A stretch of 64,000 nt of DNA, taken from Holophagae bacterium (lineage in GTDB: Bacteria; Acidobacteriota; Holophagae; Acanthopleuribacterales; Acanthopleuribacteraceae). Position numbers and translations under genes: made by a program. Of this stretch, positions 18,660 to 28,247 are shown one piece after another (position 1 is the first letter of the stretch; the number at the start of each line of letters is the position of its first letter). The notes under the pieces were generated by a model, which was given only the letters and a program-made list of their open reading frames with translations, ran no database searches and was not told the origin of the DNA. The stretch is taken from NCBI GenBank assembly GCA_029263455.1, contig JAJCXM010000004.1, positions 422,747-486,746 on the forward strand, read 5' to 3'.

Positions 18660-19892
18660 TCAGATGTAATCCGTAAAAAAAATACCCTTGAGTTTGTCAA
18701 CAAATCGCTTTACGCCCGTATCTCTTTGTCGACCGCCAGCATCACTGTCGAGCTGGCCAAATTTAACTAATCCAATGGCTGTTGCGTATGCAGGCGAAGA
18801 TACCACATCTACCAGGCCACCAATGCCCATTGGTTTCCCAATTCGAGCAGGCAAATCAAACTCGATTTGCGCGATTTCCGTAATGCCCGTTAGCAACGCG
18901 CCACCACCCGTAATCACAAGCCCGGCATTGATAACACCTTCGTAACCAGCTCGGGCAATTTCTTGGCGGGCCAGTTCCATCAATTCCTCTGCACGTGGTT
19001 GCAGAATATTGACCAAAAGTTGCTGAGGCACCATTCTCACTTTGTCAGATCCAACGCCGCAAACTTCGAGCACGGAGTCGGGTTCCAAGTAATTCGACAA
19101 AACACAACCGTACTTCTTCTTTATCTTTTCGGCTTCCGGCAATGGGGTGCGTAGTCCAATAGCAATGTCATTGGTGAAGTTGAATCCACCCACCGGAATA
19201 ACTGCCGTGTGCCATAAACTGCCACGTTCAAAGATAGACAAATTAGTGGTTCCCGCACCAACATCGATTAAGGCAATGCCCATGCCTTGTTCATCGTCTG
19301 TCAGTACAGCCTCCGCATTGGCCTTCTGCACCAATACTTTCCCTGCTACCGAAAGACCCGCTCGATTGATACAAGTCAGCATGTTTTGGATCGCCGTTGA
19401 AGAACCGGTGACAATATGCGCATTAACTTCTAAACGACGACCTGTCATGCCCGTGGGGTCAACAATGCCGTCATGATCGTCCACTCTGAATTCCTGGGGT
19501 AGGACGTGGATAATCTCACTATCAGCTGGCATACCTGCAGGACGCGCGGCTTCAATGACTCGTTTAATGTCGTCGCGGTTAATCTCTCCCTGTTTGTGAG
19601 AAACGCCGATCACGCCACGACTGTTGAAACCTTTGATGTGATTACCTGCGATCCCTACAAATACTTTACTAATTTCGATGCCTGCCATTAGTTCGGCGTC
19701 ATCGGTTGCTTTACGAATACCTTCCACTGTTTTTTCCAGCGACACGACGACGCCCTTTTTGAGTCCAAAGGATTCTGTCATGCCAATGCCGATAATATCC
19801 AAACCACCTTCGGGTTTTTGTTCCCCGACAACCACACAAATCTTGCTGGTCCCGACGTCGACACCGACGATGTATTTGTCTTGTTTAGCCAT
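18660..19892 (-). CDS. ftsA: Cell division protein FtsA
   Basis: Actin-like ATPase that tethers FtsZ to the membrane and recruits later division proteins. Phosphate-binding and adenosine motifs are visible (VGVDVGTSKICVVVGE at the N-terminus; LIDVGAGTTNLSIF; GLVITGGGALLTGI). The last 25 residues (GVKRFVDKLKGIFF) form the expected amphipathic membrane-targeting helix. It lies six bases after ftsQ and 36 bases before ftsZ. 410 residues, normal. Confidence 0.97.
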   Translation of the reverse strand: MAKQDKYIVGVDVGTSKICVVVGEQKPEGGLDIIGIGMTESFGLKKGVVVSLEKTVEGIRKATDDAELMAGIEISKVFVGIAGNHIKGFNSRGVIGVSHKQGEINRDDIKRVIEAARPAGMPADSEIIHVLPQEFRVDDHDGIVDPTGMTGRRLEVNAHIVTGSSTAIQNMLTCINRAGLSVAGKVLVQKANAEAVLTDDEQGMGIALIDVGAGTTNLSIFERGSLWHTAVIPVGGFNFTNDIAIGLRTPLPEAEKIKKKYGCVLSNYLEPDSVLEVCGVGSDKVRMVPQQLLVNILQPRAEELMELARQEIARAGYEGVINAGLVITGGGALLTGITEIAQIEFDLPARIGKPMGIGGLVDVVSSPAYATAIGLVKFGQLDSDAGGRQRDTGVKRFVDKLKGIFFTDYI

Positions 19893-19898
19893 GACGAC

Positions 19899-20681
19899 CT
19901 ACATCCCAGCCGTTTGCGGCATAATCGATACTTGTTCGGCAAAGCCAAGCTCTACATAAGCGAGATTCGCGTATTTTTCAGCAATATGATCGGCGATCAA
20001 CAGATAGTGGTTAATATTTGCAGAAATGGGGTAAGCGCCTAAATGGATAGGCGATTTCTCGTGCGTCAACTGAACCACAAGATTATTTGCATCAGCTACG
20101 TCTAATGTTTCGATGTTGCCCCAAAAAATAAGGCTCGTTTGTTTAATCGTTTCCAGTGCCGCCAACCCATTGATAATTAGTTGCCGATTCTCGGAACTAT
20201 GAATTTCCGGCTTGAGACCCACAATGACAGGAACATCCAAGAACTTCGGCAAACTGTGCGCTTCGTCAATGATCTGTCCAAATTCGTCAACCACAAAAAC
20301 TAGATTACGAACGCGAACTAAGCCCACAGCTCGGCGCTCATTAACCACCAGCCGCAAGCGGTTAGGTAGCTCTCGAGCCACCATCACATCACCGGCCCAT
20401 GCATGGCCAGATGCCGCTGCTTTGATGGCCATTAGGTCACAACGAAAAATATTGTTACCCACAAAGCCTTCAACTCGATCCGCCAGGGCAAGACGCGTCG
20501 ACTCGCTACCTCCGTGTATGGAGATATTGGCAATATTAAACTTGGGACTTGTCATAAAGTGCTCATACAAACGAACCACACCTAGCGCTAGGCTACCAGC
20601 CAGAGCGGCATATAATGCGACATAACCCGCCAGTTTAACGACTTGGCGATGGCGACTTGATTTATATCTCCTCACCCCCAT
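19899..20681 (-). CDS. ftsQ: Cell division protein FtsQ/DivIB
   Basis: Bitopic division protein: a short basic cytoplasmic tail (RRYKSSRHRQ), one transmembrane helix at about residues 18-38, then a POTRA domain (FNIANISIHGG...) and the FtsQ beta domain. It links FtsL/FtsB and FtsW/FtsI to the ring. Sequence identity in this family is low, so the position directly before ftsA carries weight. The ribosome site before the ATG at 20681 is weak; a GTG two codons later is an alternative. A 185-base gap separates it from murC, so ftsQAZ may have its own promoter there. Confidence 0.88.
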   Translation of the reverse strand: MGVRRYKSSRHRQVVKLAGYVALYAALAGSLALGVVRLYEHFMTSPKFNIANISIHGGSESTRLALADRVEGFVGNNIFRCDLMAIKAAASGHAWAGDVMVARELPNRLRLVVNERRAVGLVRVRNLVFVVDEFGQIIDEAHSLPKFLDVPVIVGLKPEIHSSENRQLIINGLAALETIKQTSLIFWGNIETLDVADANNLVVQLTHEKSPIHLGAYPISANINHYLLIADHIAEKYANLAYVELGFAEQVSIMPQTAGM

Positions 20682-20866
20682 TGCATTACACCGTCCATAC
20701 GCGCGCTGGTCGAGCCTCCTATGCGCTCTTTGGCGCTCAATCGCACATTAGAAACTGCCTGTCTTTGCCGCATGCTACCACAAGATATTGCGTATCTACA
20801 AAAAAAATATGTACATTTGGTGGTATGGCTCACGTGAAACCCCATTTTGAAACACATCACGGCTTG
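20682..20866 (-). promoter_or_regulatory. Gap between murC and ftsQ, site of the missing murB/ddl
   Basis: This is the only sizeable gap inside the division cluster. In many bacteria murB and ddl lie here. On the minus strand it holds a run of eight T and no convincing gene. It is the likely place for an ftsQ promoter, but I could not identify clear -35/-10 boxes. Confidence 0.35.
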
Positions 20867-22258
20867 TTACTTCCCATCGACTGAAGCCTCACTCGTCCAA
20901 GTTTCAAAGACACGGCGAGCCTGTGCGCTTATGCTGCCTGCGCCTAAGGTCATAATCAACGAATGTGGCTCACTTACTTCAAGGAGATGATCGCCAAGTT
21001 CGTCTAAATTGGCTAAGAAACTGACCGATGGGTGCACCCGCGCCAGCTGAGCCGTGAACTCTTCTGCTTCGACGTCCACAATAGGCGATTCGCCAGCCGC
21101 ATAAACAGAAGTCACAACCACATGGTCCGCATCTGCAAAACAAGACAGGAATTTTGTCCAACAGGCTTGGAAACGCGAGTAGCGGTGAGGCTGAAAGACC
21201 GCCACCATTTGGCCATCCACGGCAAGTCTACCCGCACTCAAGGTGGCCAGTATTTCCGTGGGATGGTGTGCATAATCGTCAACGATGAAACGGTCTTTCG
21301 CGCGTCCTATCTGATGGAAACGGCGGTCGGCGCCCGTAAATTTCTTTAGTGATTCACGAATGGTTTCGATCGGCACGTCAAATTCCAGGCCTACCGCGAT
21401 CGCAGCTAAACTGTTCTGAACGTTATGCAAACCAGGAACGCTCAATTCAATTTTACCGAGATTGGTTCCGCGCACCATTAACTCGTATTCAGAGCGAAAA
21501 CCATGTTGTTCGACATTGGCTGCGGCTAAATCGCTACGGCCACCCAATCCATAGGTCACAATCTTTCTCGTTACTCTCGGCAGCAATGCTTCGAGCTTTG
21601 GGTCATCCGTACAGGCGACCACAAGTCCATAAAACGGAACTTTGTTCATGAACTCAAGGAAGGTCTCCTTGATTTCGTCCAGTCCACCTTTGTAGTGGTC
21701 CAAATGCTCTTCGTCCAAATTGGTGACAATACTGATGGTAGGACTTAGCTTCATAAAACTGCCATCGGACTCGTCGGCCTCGGCCAACATCAAATCTCCC
21801 TGCCCAAGTTTCGCGTTCGAGTCGAACTTATTGAGGCGGCCGCCTATGACAACGGTAGGATCTAAGCCTGCGTCCACCAAAATATGAGCTAACATGCTGG
21901 TTGTGGAAGTCTTACCATGAGCTCCCGCCACAGCGATCCCATATTTCATGCGCATCAGTTCGGCCAACATCTCAGCGCGCGGGATGATGGGTATGTTGCG
22001 GTATCGTGCCGCAATAACCTCTGGGTTATCAGCCTGTATCGCACTAGATGTAACCACAACTTCCGCGCCCATGATGTGCTCCGGGTTGTGGCCTACGAAT
22101 ACTTTGGCACCCAATTTCATTAAACGCTTGGTGGTGGCATTCGAGGCAAGATCTGAACCAGTGATTTGGTAGCCGGAACTGAGCAGGATCTCAGCAATGC
22201 CAGACATACCTGAACCACCAATGCCGATGAAATGGATCTCTTTAATCTTACGAAACAT
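20867..22258 (-). CDS. murC: UDP-N-acetylmuramate--L-alanine ligase
   Basis: First amino-acid-adding Mur ligase. N-terminal Rossmann segment IHFIGIGGSGMSGIAEIL, ATP-binding loop GAHGKTSTTSM, central DEESDG-like region (AEADESDGSFM) and the C-terminal DYAHHPTEI motif are all present. 463 residues, standard. Its start overlaps the end of murG by 11 bases. Confidence 0.97.
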   Translation of the reverse strand: MFRKIKEIHFIGIGGSGMSGIAEILLSSGYQITGSDLASNATTKRLMKLGAKVFVGHNPEHIMGAEVVVTSSAIQADNPEVIAARYRNIPIIPRAEMLAELMRMKYGIAVAGAHGKTSTTSMLAHILVDAGLDPTVVIGGRLNKFDSNAKLGQGDLMLAEADESDGSFMKLSPTISIVTNLDEEHLDHYKGGLDEIKETFLEFMNKVPFYGLVVACTDDPKLEALLPRVTRKIVTYGLGGRSDLAAANVEQHGFRSEYELMVRGTNLGKIELSVPGLHNVQNSLAAIAVGLEFDVPIETIRESLKKFTGADRRFHQIGRAKDRFIVDDYAHHPTEILATLSAGRLAVDGQMVAVFQPHRYSRFQACWTKFLSCFADADHVVVTSVYAAGESPIVDVEAEEFTAQLARVHPSVSFLANLDELGDHLLEVSEPHSLIMTLGAGSISAQARRVFETWTSEASVDGK

Positions 22259-23348
22259 GTGATTGAAACCTCTTTATTATCTCTGCAGTGGGCTCTCGTT
22301 GGGCAACTCGCAAAATGACCTCAGCACATAGATCATCACTGCGGACAGCTGCTGGATAGGCGTTTGCCATTTCGGCTAATTGACTATCATCCACGATGAT
22401 TTCAGTGATTCTGTTAGCCATGTCGTCCAAATCATGTTCTGCAATACGAATGGCAGAACCGATAGACTCAAGACTAATCGCATTGTGCGTTTGATGATCG
22501 TGGGCGGCCGCAGCAAAGGGCACCAAGATCGCTGGCACCTTGGCGGCCTTTAATTCAGAAATCGTGGAAGCGCCAGATCGGCAAATGACCAGTCGCGCTT
22601 CCGCTAAGATCGACGGCATGTCATCTATGAACTCAGATACCTGTACTTGGAACTTAGCGTCGGAATAGGCGGCTTCTACTGCCCTAGAATGGCCCCGACC
22701 ACACTGGTGAACAACCTTATAGTCCGACCCATCCAGTTTGGCACACAATGTCTTAGGGATTACTTCATTGAGACAGCGAGCGCCCTGGCTGCCACCCACT
22801 ACCAAAATGACACGCCTCGTTTTGGACCAAACGGGAAGCCGGTAAAACGATTCCCGTACTGGGTTACCAGTGGTTAGACATGGGCATTTAAGCTTTGGGG
22901 CCGCTTCACGAAACCCAAGCAACGCCAAGCGCGCGAATCGAGACAAGAACCGGTTCGCCAGTCCCGGAAACGCATTTTGCTCTTGCAGGACAACCGGTAT
23001 TCTAAGGAAACCGCCGACCCACAATAAAGGTAACGACGCATAGCCGCCAACACCAACTAAAACATTGGGCCTGAAGCGCATAATCATGAAGAAGCTCAAT
23101 ATCAAACTTACGGGAATACGCCATGCCAGCGCTAATTTATCACGCAGCCCTTTTCCCAATAGGCCACGCATTGGCACGGTTAGCAATCTCTCTCCTCTGG
23201 CAGGAATCAATTCGCGTTCCATGCCATAGGCTGTACCTACATAAAACAATTGGCATTGGGGCCGGAGCCGGCGAATCGAGTCGCCCAAGGCTAATGCCGG
23301 GAAAATGTGTCCCCCTGTCCCACCACCAGCAATCATGCAGGTCTTCAC
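22248..23348 (-). CDS. murG: UDP-GlcNAc:lipid I N-acetylglucosaminyl transferase
   Basis: Peripheral membrane GT28 glycosyltransferase converting lipid I to lipid II. Signatures: GGGTGGHIFPALAL at the N-terminus, GVGGYASLPLLW, QEQNAFPGLANR and the C-terminal CRSGASTISEL. The GTG at 23348 overlaps the ftsW stop by four bases (GTGA) and is preceded by GGGAG, giving 366 residues; an upstream start would lie inside ftsW. Confidence 0.96.
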   Translation of the reverse strand: MKTCMIAGGGTGGHIFPALALGDSIRRLRPQCQLFYVGTAYGMERELIPARGERLLTVPMRGLLGKGLRDKLALAWRIPVSLILSFFMIMRFRPNVLVGVGGYASLPLLWVGGFLRIPVVLQEQNAFPGLANRFLSRFARLALLGFREAAPKLKCPCLTTGNPVRESFYRLPVWSKTRRVILVVGGSQGARCLNEVIPKTLCAKLDGSDYKVVHQCGRGHSRAVEAAYSDAKFQVQVSEFIDDMPSILAEARLVICRSGASTISELKAAKVPAILVPFAAAAHDHQTHNAISLESIGSAIRIAEHDLDDMANRITEIIVDDSQLAEMANAYPAAVRSDDLCAEVILRVAQREPTAEIIKRFQSHVS

Positions 23349-24451
23349 ACGAACTCCCGGTTTCCCAATTCCTGGAAACGAGAAATATTCAAAAGGACGC
23401 CGCACATGCAAAGACAGAGAATCAGAGATGTACCACCTGCACTGAGAAATGGAAGCGTCAGCCCTTTATTAGGAAATAGATCCAAGGCGATCGACATATT
23501 GAGGAAAGCCTGCGACATGATGAGCACAACAATGCCACCGCCTAACAGTCGAGCATGCAAAGAATCCACGCGACTAAGGACCACCACGCTACGCCACAAG
23601 AAGACAAGGAACATGGCGACCACGAAGCCGGTACCCAAAAGTCCCAACTCTTCACCTAGTGTCGAAAAAATAAAATCCGTATGGGGTTCTGGCAGAAAAT
23701 GGAGTTTCTGTTTGCCTTCGCCCAAGCCCACGCCGGTTAGGCCGCCAGAACCCATGGCAATTTTTGACTGCACGGTTTGGTAGTGGTCTTTGTCCGCTCG
23801 AAAATCCACCAAGCGCTGCATGCGATAACCTTCTGTCATCACCAAGCCGACGACGATCGGGCATAACAAGAGCCCAGCCAAAAAGAAATACGCCAATGGC
23901 AGTCCTGCAAGGAACAGCATCACGCCCACGATAAAAATCAATATCATGGTTGTTCCAAAGTCAGGTTGCCACATGATGAGCGTCGTGAATGTCATCAAGA
24001 CAACCGCTATCGGGATCAAGCGCTGCTTCCAGGCAACACCCGTCTGGCGCCCTTTGGAAGCATGTGCGGCGACAAACATAATCAAAACAATTTTTGCTAA
24101 ATCGGAAGGCTGAAAGCCAAACCCATTAATGAAAAACCAGCGCTGGGCGCCATTTGCAGCCGGTTGAAACTTAACGCCCACCAGCAAGAACAAAACGCAA
24201 GCCACTGCAAAGTACAAAAGGATCGGGTGACGATAAATCCTGAAATTAACATTCATGGCGATCATGAGGCCTACGACGCCGATGGCGGCCGCGATCAATT
24301 GCTTGTTAAAGATGGCGTCGGTATCGTGGAATAACTCTAAAGACTGCATGCCCGAAGCGGATTTCACCATAATGAGGCCCAAAAACATGAGACACACAAC
24401 TGGAACACACAATAAGAAGTCAGGTTTCCTAGCTTTTATCTGAGCATTCAT
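23345..24451 (-). CDS. ftsW: Lipid II polymerase FtsW (SEDS family)
   Basis: Polytopic septal peptidoglycan glycosyltransferase working with FtsI. About ten hydrophobic segments and the SEDS motifs are visible: PAANGAQRWFFINGFGFQPS, and GLTGVGLGEGKQKLHFLPEPHTDFIF (in parts), with the C-terminal PFLSAGGTSLI. 368 residues. Overlaps murD by four bases upstream and murG by four bases downstream. Confidence 0.96.
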   Translation of the reverse strand: MNAQIKARKPDFLLCVPVVCLMFLGLIMVKSASGMQSLELFHDTDAIFNKQLIAAAIGVVGLMIAMNVNFRIYRHPILLYFAVACVLFLLVGVKFQPAANGAQRWFFINGFGFQPSDLAKIVLIMFVAAHASKGRQTGVAWKQRLIPIAVVLMTFTTLIMWQPDFGTTMILIFIVGVMLFLAGLPLAYFFLAGLLLCPIVVGLVMTEGYRMQRLVDFRADKDHYQTVQSKIAMGSGGLTGVGLGEGKQKLHFLPEPHTDFIFSTLGEELGLLGTGFVVAMFLVFLWRSVVVLSRVDSLHARLLGGGIVVLIMSQAFLNMSIALDLFPNKGLTLPFLSAGGTSLILCLCMCGVLLNISRFQELGNREFV

Positions 24452-25719
24452 GAGACACCCACACAGTTCGCAAATAGAGATCGAAAAGCCTCGCCCCGAG
24501 CCATGTAGTTATCAAACTGATCGAAACTGGCACACGCTGGTGCTAGTAACACGGCCTCGCCAGTTCCGGCGAGATCATGAGCATGACGACAGGCTGAATC
24601 AAAATCACATACCACTTCGATCGGCCAATTTGATAATTGACTTTGCGCTTTGGGTCCTGTCTCTCCATAAGCCACAATTGCCTTGGGTGGATTTGCATTC
24701 AAATTCAATTGTCCAAAATTCGTGTCTTTGTCGCTGCCTCCGAGAATAAGCACATAAGGAGATGTCATGGCTTCAATGGCGACCTGCGTTGAGGCCGGAT
24801 TCGTGGCTTTTGAATCGTTTATCCATAGACGGCCGTCACAGGTTCCAATCGTTTCTAGTCGGTTCTGGAGGCCGGAAAAACTTGAAAGCGCCTCTTCAAT
24901 TTGATTCACGGTGATGCCCAGTCGGGAGACGGCAAGCGCCGTAAACAGCAAGTTCATGCGATTGTGAGCTCCCAACAGAGAAAAGTTTGCCAATGAAAGC
25001 CGGCCAAGTTTCCCCAGATCAATATAGTCATCGTGAATGACAAGGTGACCGCTAGGAACAACTTCAATTTCACCGTCGCCAGGAATACGAGTCGCAAAAG
25101 GTGCATCTACGATGGCCAAATCACTTTCCAGTTGGTTCTCGAAGAGGCGTAACTTTGCCGCCTCGTAACCAGCCATCGAATGGTGGCGATCCAAATGATC
25201 GGCCGTCACATTAATGAGCACGCCGATATGAGCCCTAAACGTGACAATCCATTCAAGTTGAAAGGATGAGATCTCGACGACATAGATGGCTTCTTCAGCG
25301 ACTAATGAACTGGTGAAAGACTGGCCAATATTGCCACAAAGAATGGCGGGTAAACCACTGTTTACAAGCACATGATGGATCATTGAAACAGTGGTTGACT
25401 TGCCATTTGAACCGGTCACGCCGATGATCGTTCCCTTAGCATGACGGAAAGCAAATTCAATTTCCGAAACGACCTCAATGCCTTGGCTCAGCGCCTGTTG
25501 GATGACGGTATGTTCTGCCGGAAAACCTGGCGAAACGATGAGTTGCACCGTTCCTTGAGGCAGAGATCGCACGGAACAGCCAGCAAACGCCTGCGCGTCA
25601 GTAGACCAACGCTCCACAGGTCGATCGTCATAACAATGAAACCCAGCGCCTTGACCACGCAGAAAGCGGGCAACGCTTAGTCCACTTTGTCCCATCCCTA
25701 AGATGACCTGGCCATTCAT
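24448..25719 (-). CDS. murD: UDP-N-acetylmuramoyl-L-alanine--D-glutamate ligase
   Basis: Second Mur ligase. The ATP loop is GVTGSNGKSTTVSM, the Mur-family central region NVTADHLDRH follows, and the C-terminal domain contains INDSKATNPAST and LILGGSDKD. The N-terminal UDP-binding segment is VILGMGQSGLSVARF. 423 residues, slightly short but complete. Start lies four bases after mraY. Confidence 0.96.
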   Translation of the reverse strand: MNGQVILGMGQSGLSVARFLRGQGAGFHCYDDRPVERWSTDAQAFAGCSVRSLPQGTVQLIVSPGFPAEHTVIQQALSQGIEVVSEIEFAFRHAKGTIIGVTGSNGKSTTVSMIHHVLVNSGLPAILCGNIGQSFTSSLVAEEAIYVVEISSFQLEWIVTFRAHIGVLINVTADHLDRHHSMAGYEAAKLRLFENQLESDLAIVDAPFATRIPGDGEIEVVPSGHLVIHDDYIDLGKLGRLSLANFSLLGAHNRMNLLFTALAVSRLGITVNQIEEALSSFSGLQNRLETIGTCDGRLWINDSKATNPASTQVAIEAMTSPYVLILGGSDKDTNFGQLNLNANPPKAIVAYGETGPKAQSQLSNWPIEVVCDFDSACRHAHDLAGTGEAVLLAPACASFDQFDNYMARGEAFRSLFANCVGVS

Positions 25720-25723
25720 GCCC

Positions 25724-26809
25724 TTACCTCAACTTAAAGGTACTCATCGCGAGTACCGCAAATAGCACGGCCAGGATCCAAAAACGAATGATCACTTTGG
25801 ATTCGTGCCAGCCTTTTAATTCAAAATGATGGTGCAGCGGTGCCATCCGGAAGATGCGCTTCTTACGCCACTTATATGAGCCCACCTGCAAAATGACCGA
25901 CAGCGCCTCAATGACAAAGAGTCCACCCACGACGACCAACAATAAAGGTTGCGCCGTTAGTAAGGCCATTGTCCCAAGAGCACCGCCTAACGCAAGCGCG
26001 CCAGTATCGCCCATAAACACTTCAGCGGGATGCGCGTTATACCAAAGAAAACCCATGCTGGCGCCACACATAGCTGCACCGTAGACCGTTAATTCAGATG
26101 CTAAGACAATGTGGGGTATGTCTAGGTAGGTCGCCATCTTTATGTGGCTGGCAACATATGCGATCACCGTGAAGGCCGCAAATGCGACGCCTGAAGAACC
26201 GATTGCTAAGCCATCCAAACCATCCGTTAAGTTGACGGCATTTGAAGCGCAAATTAGCACCAACACGGCAAACAGCACGTAAGCCATGCCCAGATTTGGG
26301 TGAAAGTTTTTAAAGAATGGAAAGTAGATTTCGGTAATAAAGTCGCCTTGCCGTGCGATCCAATAAATCCAAAGTCCTAAAATGAAAGCCACGGCCACAA
26401 GCAGCGCCATCTTTCCCTTCGCACGAAGTCCCAGATTCTGGTTGCGACTGACCTTGGCGTAGTCATCTATGAATCCAACGGCACCAAAACCAAGCGTGGC
26501 TAAGATTTGTACCCAAACGAATGGATTACGCAAATTGGTCCACAACAGCGTTGGAACCAGTACCGCAGCAATAATCAACACACCGCCCATCGTCGGTGTG
26601 CCAGCCTTTTTTTGGTGACTGGCGGGACCTTCCTCCCGAATCGCTTGGCGAATACTCAGTTGGCGAAGCGACCTAATTAGATGGGGACCCATCCAAAGAC
26701 AAATCAAAAAAGCACTACCAGCTGACACAGCAGATCGGAATGTGACGTAGCGGAAGACGTTAAATATCGACCATTTCTGGCTTAGCCAGAAAAAGAGCTC
26801 ATAAAGCAT
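25724..26809 (-). CDS. mraY: Phospho-N-acetylmuramoyl-pentapeptide-transferase
   Basis: Integral membrane enzyme making lipid I from undecaprenyl phosphate. Diagnostic motifs: GTPTMGGVLI, the catalytic FIDDYAKV, NAVNLTDGLDGLA, FMGDTGALALGG, and the His-rich MAPLHHHFELKGW. The ATG at 26809 lies inside the end of murF (11-base overlap) and gives the normal 361 residues with the usual MLYELFFWL start. Confidence 0.97.
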   Translation of the reverse strand: MLYELFFWLSQKWSIFNVFRYVTFRSAVSAGSAFLICLWMGPHLIRSLRQLSIRQAIREEGPASHQKKAGTPTMGGVLIIAAVLVPTLLWTNLRNPFVWVQILATLGFGAVGFIDDYAKVSRNQNLGLRAKGKMALLVAVAFILGLWIYWIARQGDFITEIYFPFFKNFHPNLGMAYVLFAVLVLICASNAVNLTDGLDGLAIGSSGVAFAAFTVIAYVASHIKMATYLDIPHIVLASELTVYGAAMCGASMGFLWYNAHPAEVFMGDTGALALGGALGTMALLTAQPLLLVVVGGLFVIEALSVILQVGSYKWRKKRIFRMAPLHHHFELKGWHESKVIIRFWILAVLFAVLAMSTFKLR

Positions 26810-28247
26810 TGCGCATTTCCAACCGTTCCTGCTTCTCAAGGAATGTAAGTAGGTGCTCTACCATTAATTCCAGACGAATACCTCGACTTGCTTTAACCCA
26901 GATTCGGGCATGAGCTGGAACTTCAAGCTGGATATGAGCAATCGCATCGTCCACATCACTAAAATACTCACATTGGGTATCGGGACGGGCAGCATCGCGG
27001 AAACCTTCGAACGAGTTTCGACTCAACTTACCCACGAAGGTAACTCGGTCAAACCCGTAGGTCGCCATCACGCGACCAAGGTCTCGATGCATTTGTTCTT
27101 CCGATGGCCCCAATTCAAGCATGTCGCCGCAAATGAGCCAGCGATAGGTTGACGGAGATAGGGGCGCAAATGAGCGTAAGACCTGGAAAAAGGCGTGCGG
27201 ATTGGCATTGTAGGTGTCGTCAACGATTCGGACGTCGTTGCCATAAACCATTAATTCGGATCGGTGCCTAGAGGGTCTGATTTGACGCATACCTAAGGAG
27301 AAGTCCTGTACGTTAAAGCCGGCGGCATAAGCAGCAGCGCAGGCAGCCAACGCATTGTAGGCGTTGTATCGTCCAACCAATGGCACGTTCAATCGCAACG
27401 ACCGCCCGCCTAAACTCAGTGTCAGCCCTACATGAGACCAGTCAGAGAAAGGATGGATACGCGCGGTCACATCAGCAGCAGGATTAACGACGCCGTATGA
27501 AACTTTGCGACCGGCAAAATCAGCGCAGTGTTTCACAACGAGCGGGTCATCCGCATTGTAAACAAGTGTATCTTCCGGGTTGAGTCCCTCAACCATCTCC
27601 GCCTTAGCGCGCGCAATACCATCAACTGAGTCGAAATTAGCCAAGTGGACGGCTTGCACCGACGTCCACAGCCCTACGTTCGGTCGAGCCATTTTCATCA
27701 ACGTACGAATCTCACCAGGAGTAGACATGCCCAATTCAGCGATCATCCACTCATCATCAGGTCGTAGCCTGAGCAATTGGATAGGCATGCCTATCGTTGA
27801 ATTGAAATTGCCCAAAGTGCGACGAGCCACATACGAGCTTGAGACGATTTGATAAAGGATTTCCTTGGTCGTCGTTTTGCCGACGCTGCCTGTAACCGCG
27901 ATAACTTGCGCCGTCATCGCCCGCCTATGGGACGTAGCCAGGTAACCTAAAGCCGCAATGGTATCGCTTACAGCAATCACATTATCGACAACCGCAACCA
28001 TTTCTCGACTATCTACGAGACACGCAACCGCACCCTTACTTAGGGCTTCTTCCACGAAATCGTGGCCATCAACTCGTGCTCCACGGATCGCTATATAAAC
28101 ATCGCCGCGCTCCAACGTTCGACTATCAACGCTAAAGCCACCAATCAACGCGTCCACTTTGATAGAGTGGGACAAAGGCTTGAGGATCGAAACCATGTCT
28201 TTAAGCGATATCACCGCCCGTGCTGGGGCTTCAAGTAAGTCATACAT
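26799..28247 (-). CDS. murF: UDP-N-acetylmuramoyl-tripeptide--D-alanyl-D-alanine ligase
   Basis: Adds D-Ala-D-Ala to the UDP-MurNAc-tripeptide. ATP loop AVTGSVGKTTTKEIL, the MurF-typical TLGNFNSTIGMPIQLL and the C-terminal VDDTYNANPHAF are all present. The ATG at 28247 overlaps the murE stop by eight bases and has a strong GGAGG site; 482 residues. A matching D-Ala-D-Ala ligase gene is absent from this cluster and must lie elsewhere. Confidence 0.96.
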   Translation of the reverse strand: MYDLLEAPARAVISLKDMVSILKPLSHSIKVDALIGGFSVDSRTLERGDVYIAIRGARVDGHDFVEEALSKGAVACLVDSREMVAVVDNVIAVSDTIAALGYLATSHRRAMTAQVIAVTGSVGKTTTKEILYQIVSSSYVARRTLGNFNSTIGMPIQLLRLRPDDEWMIAELGMSTPGEIRTLMKMARPNVGLWTSVQAVHLANFDSVDGIARAKAEMVEGLNPEDTLVYNADDPLVVKHCADFAGRKVSYGVVNPAADVTARIHPFSDWSHVGLTLSLGGRSLRLNVPLVGRYNAYNALAACAAAYAAGFNVQDFSLGMRQIRPSRHRSELMVYGNDVRIVDDTYNANPHAFFQVLRSFAPLSPSTYRWLICGDMLELGPSEEQMHRDLGRVMATYGFDRVTFVGKLSRNSFEGFRDAARPDTQCEYFSDVDDAIAHIQLEVPAHARIWVKASRGIRLELMVEHLLTFLEKQERLEMRNAL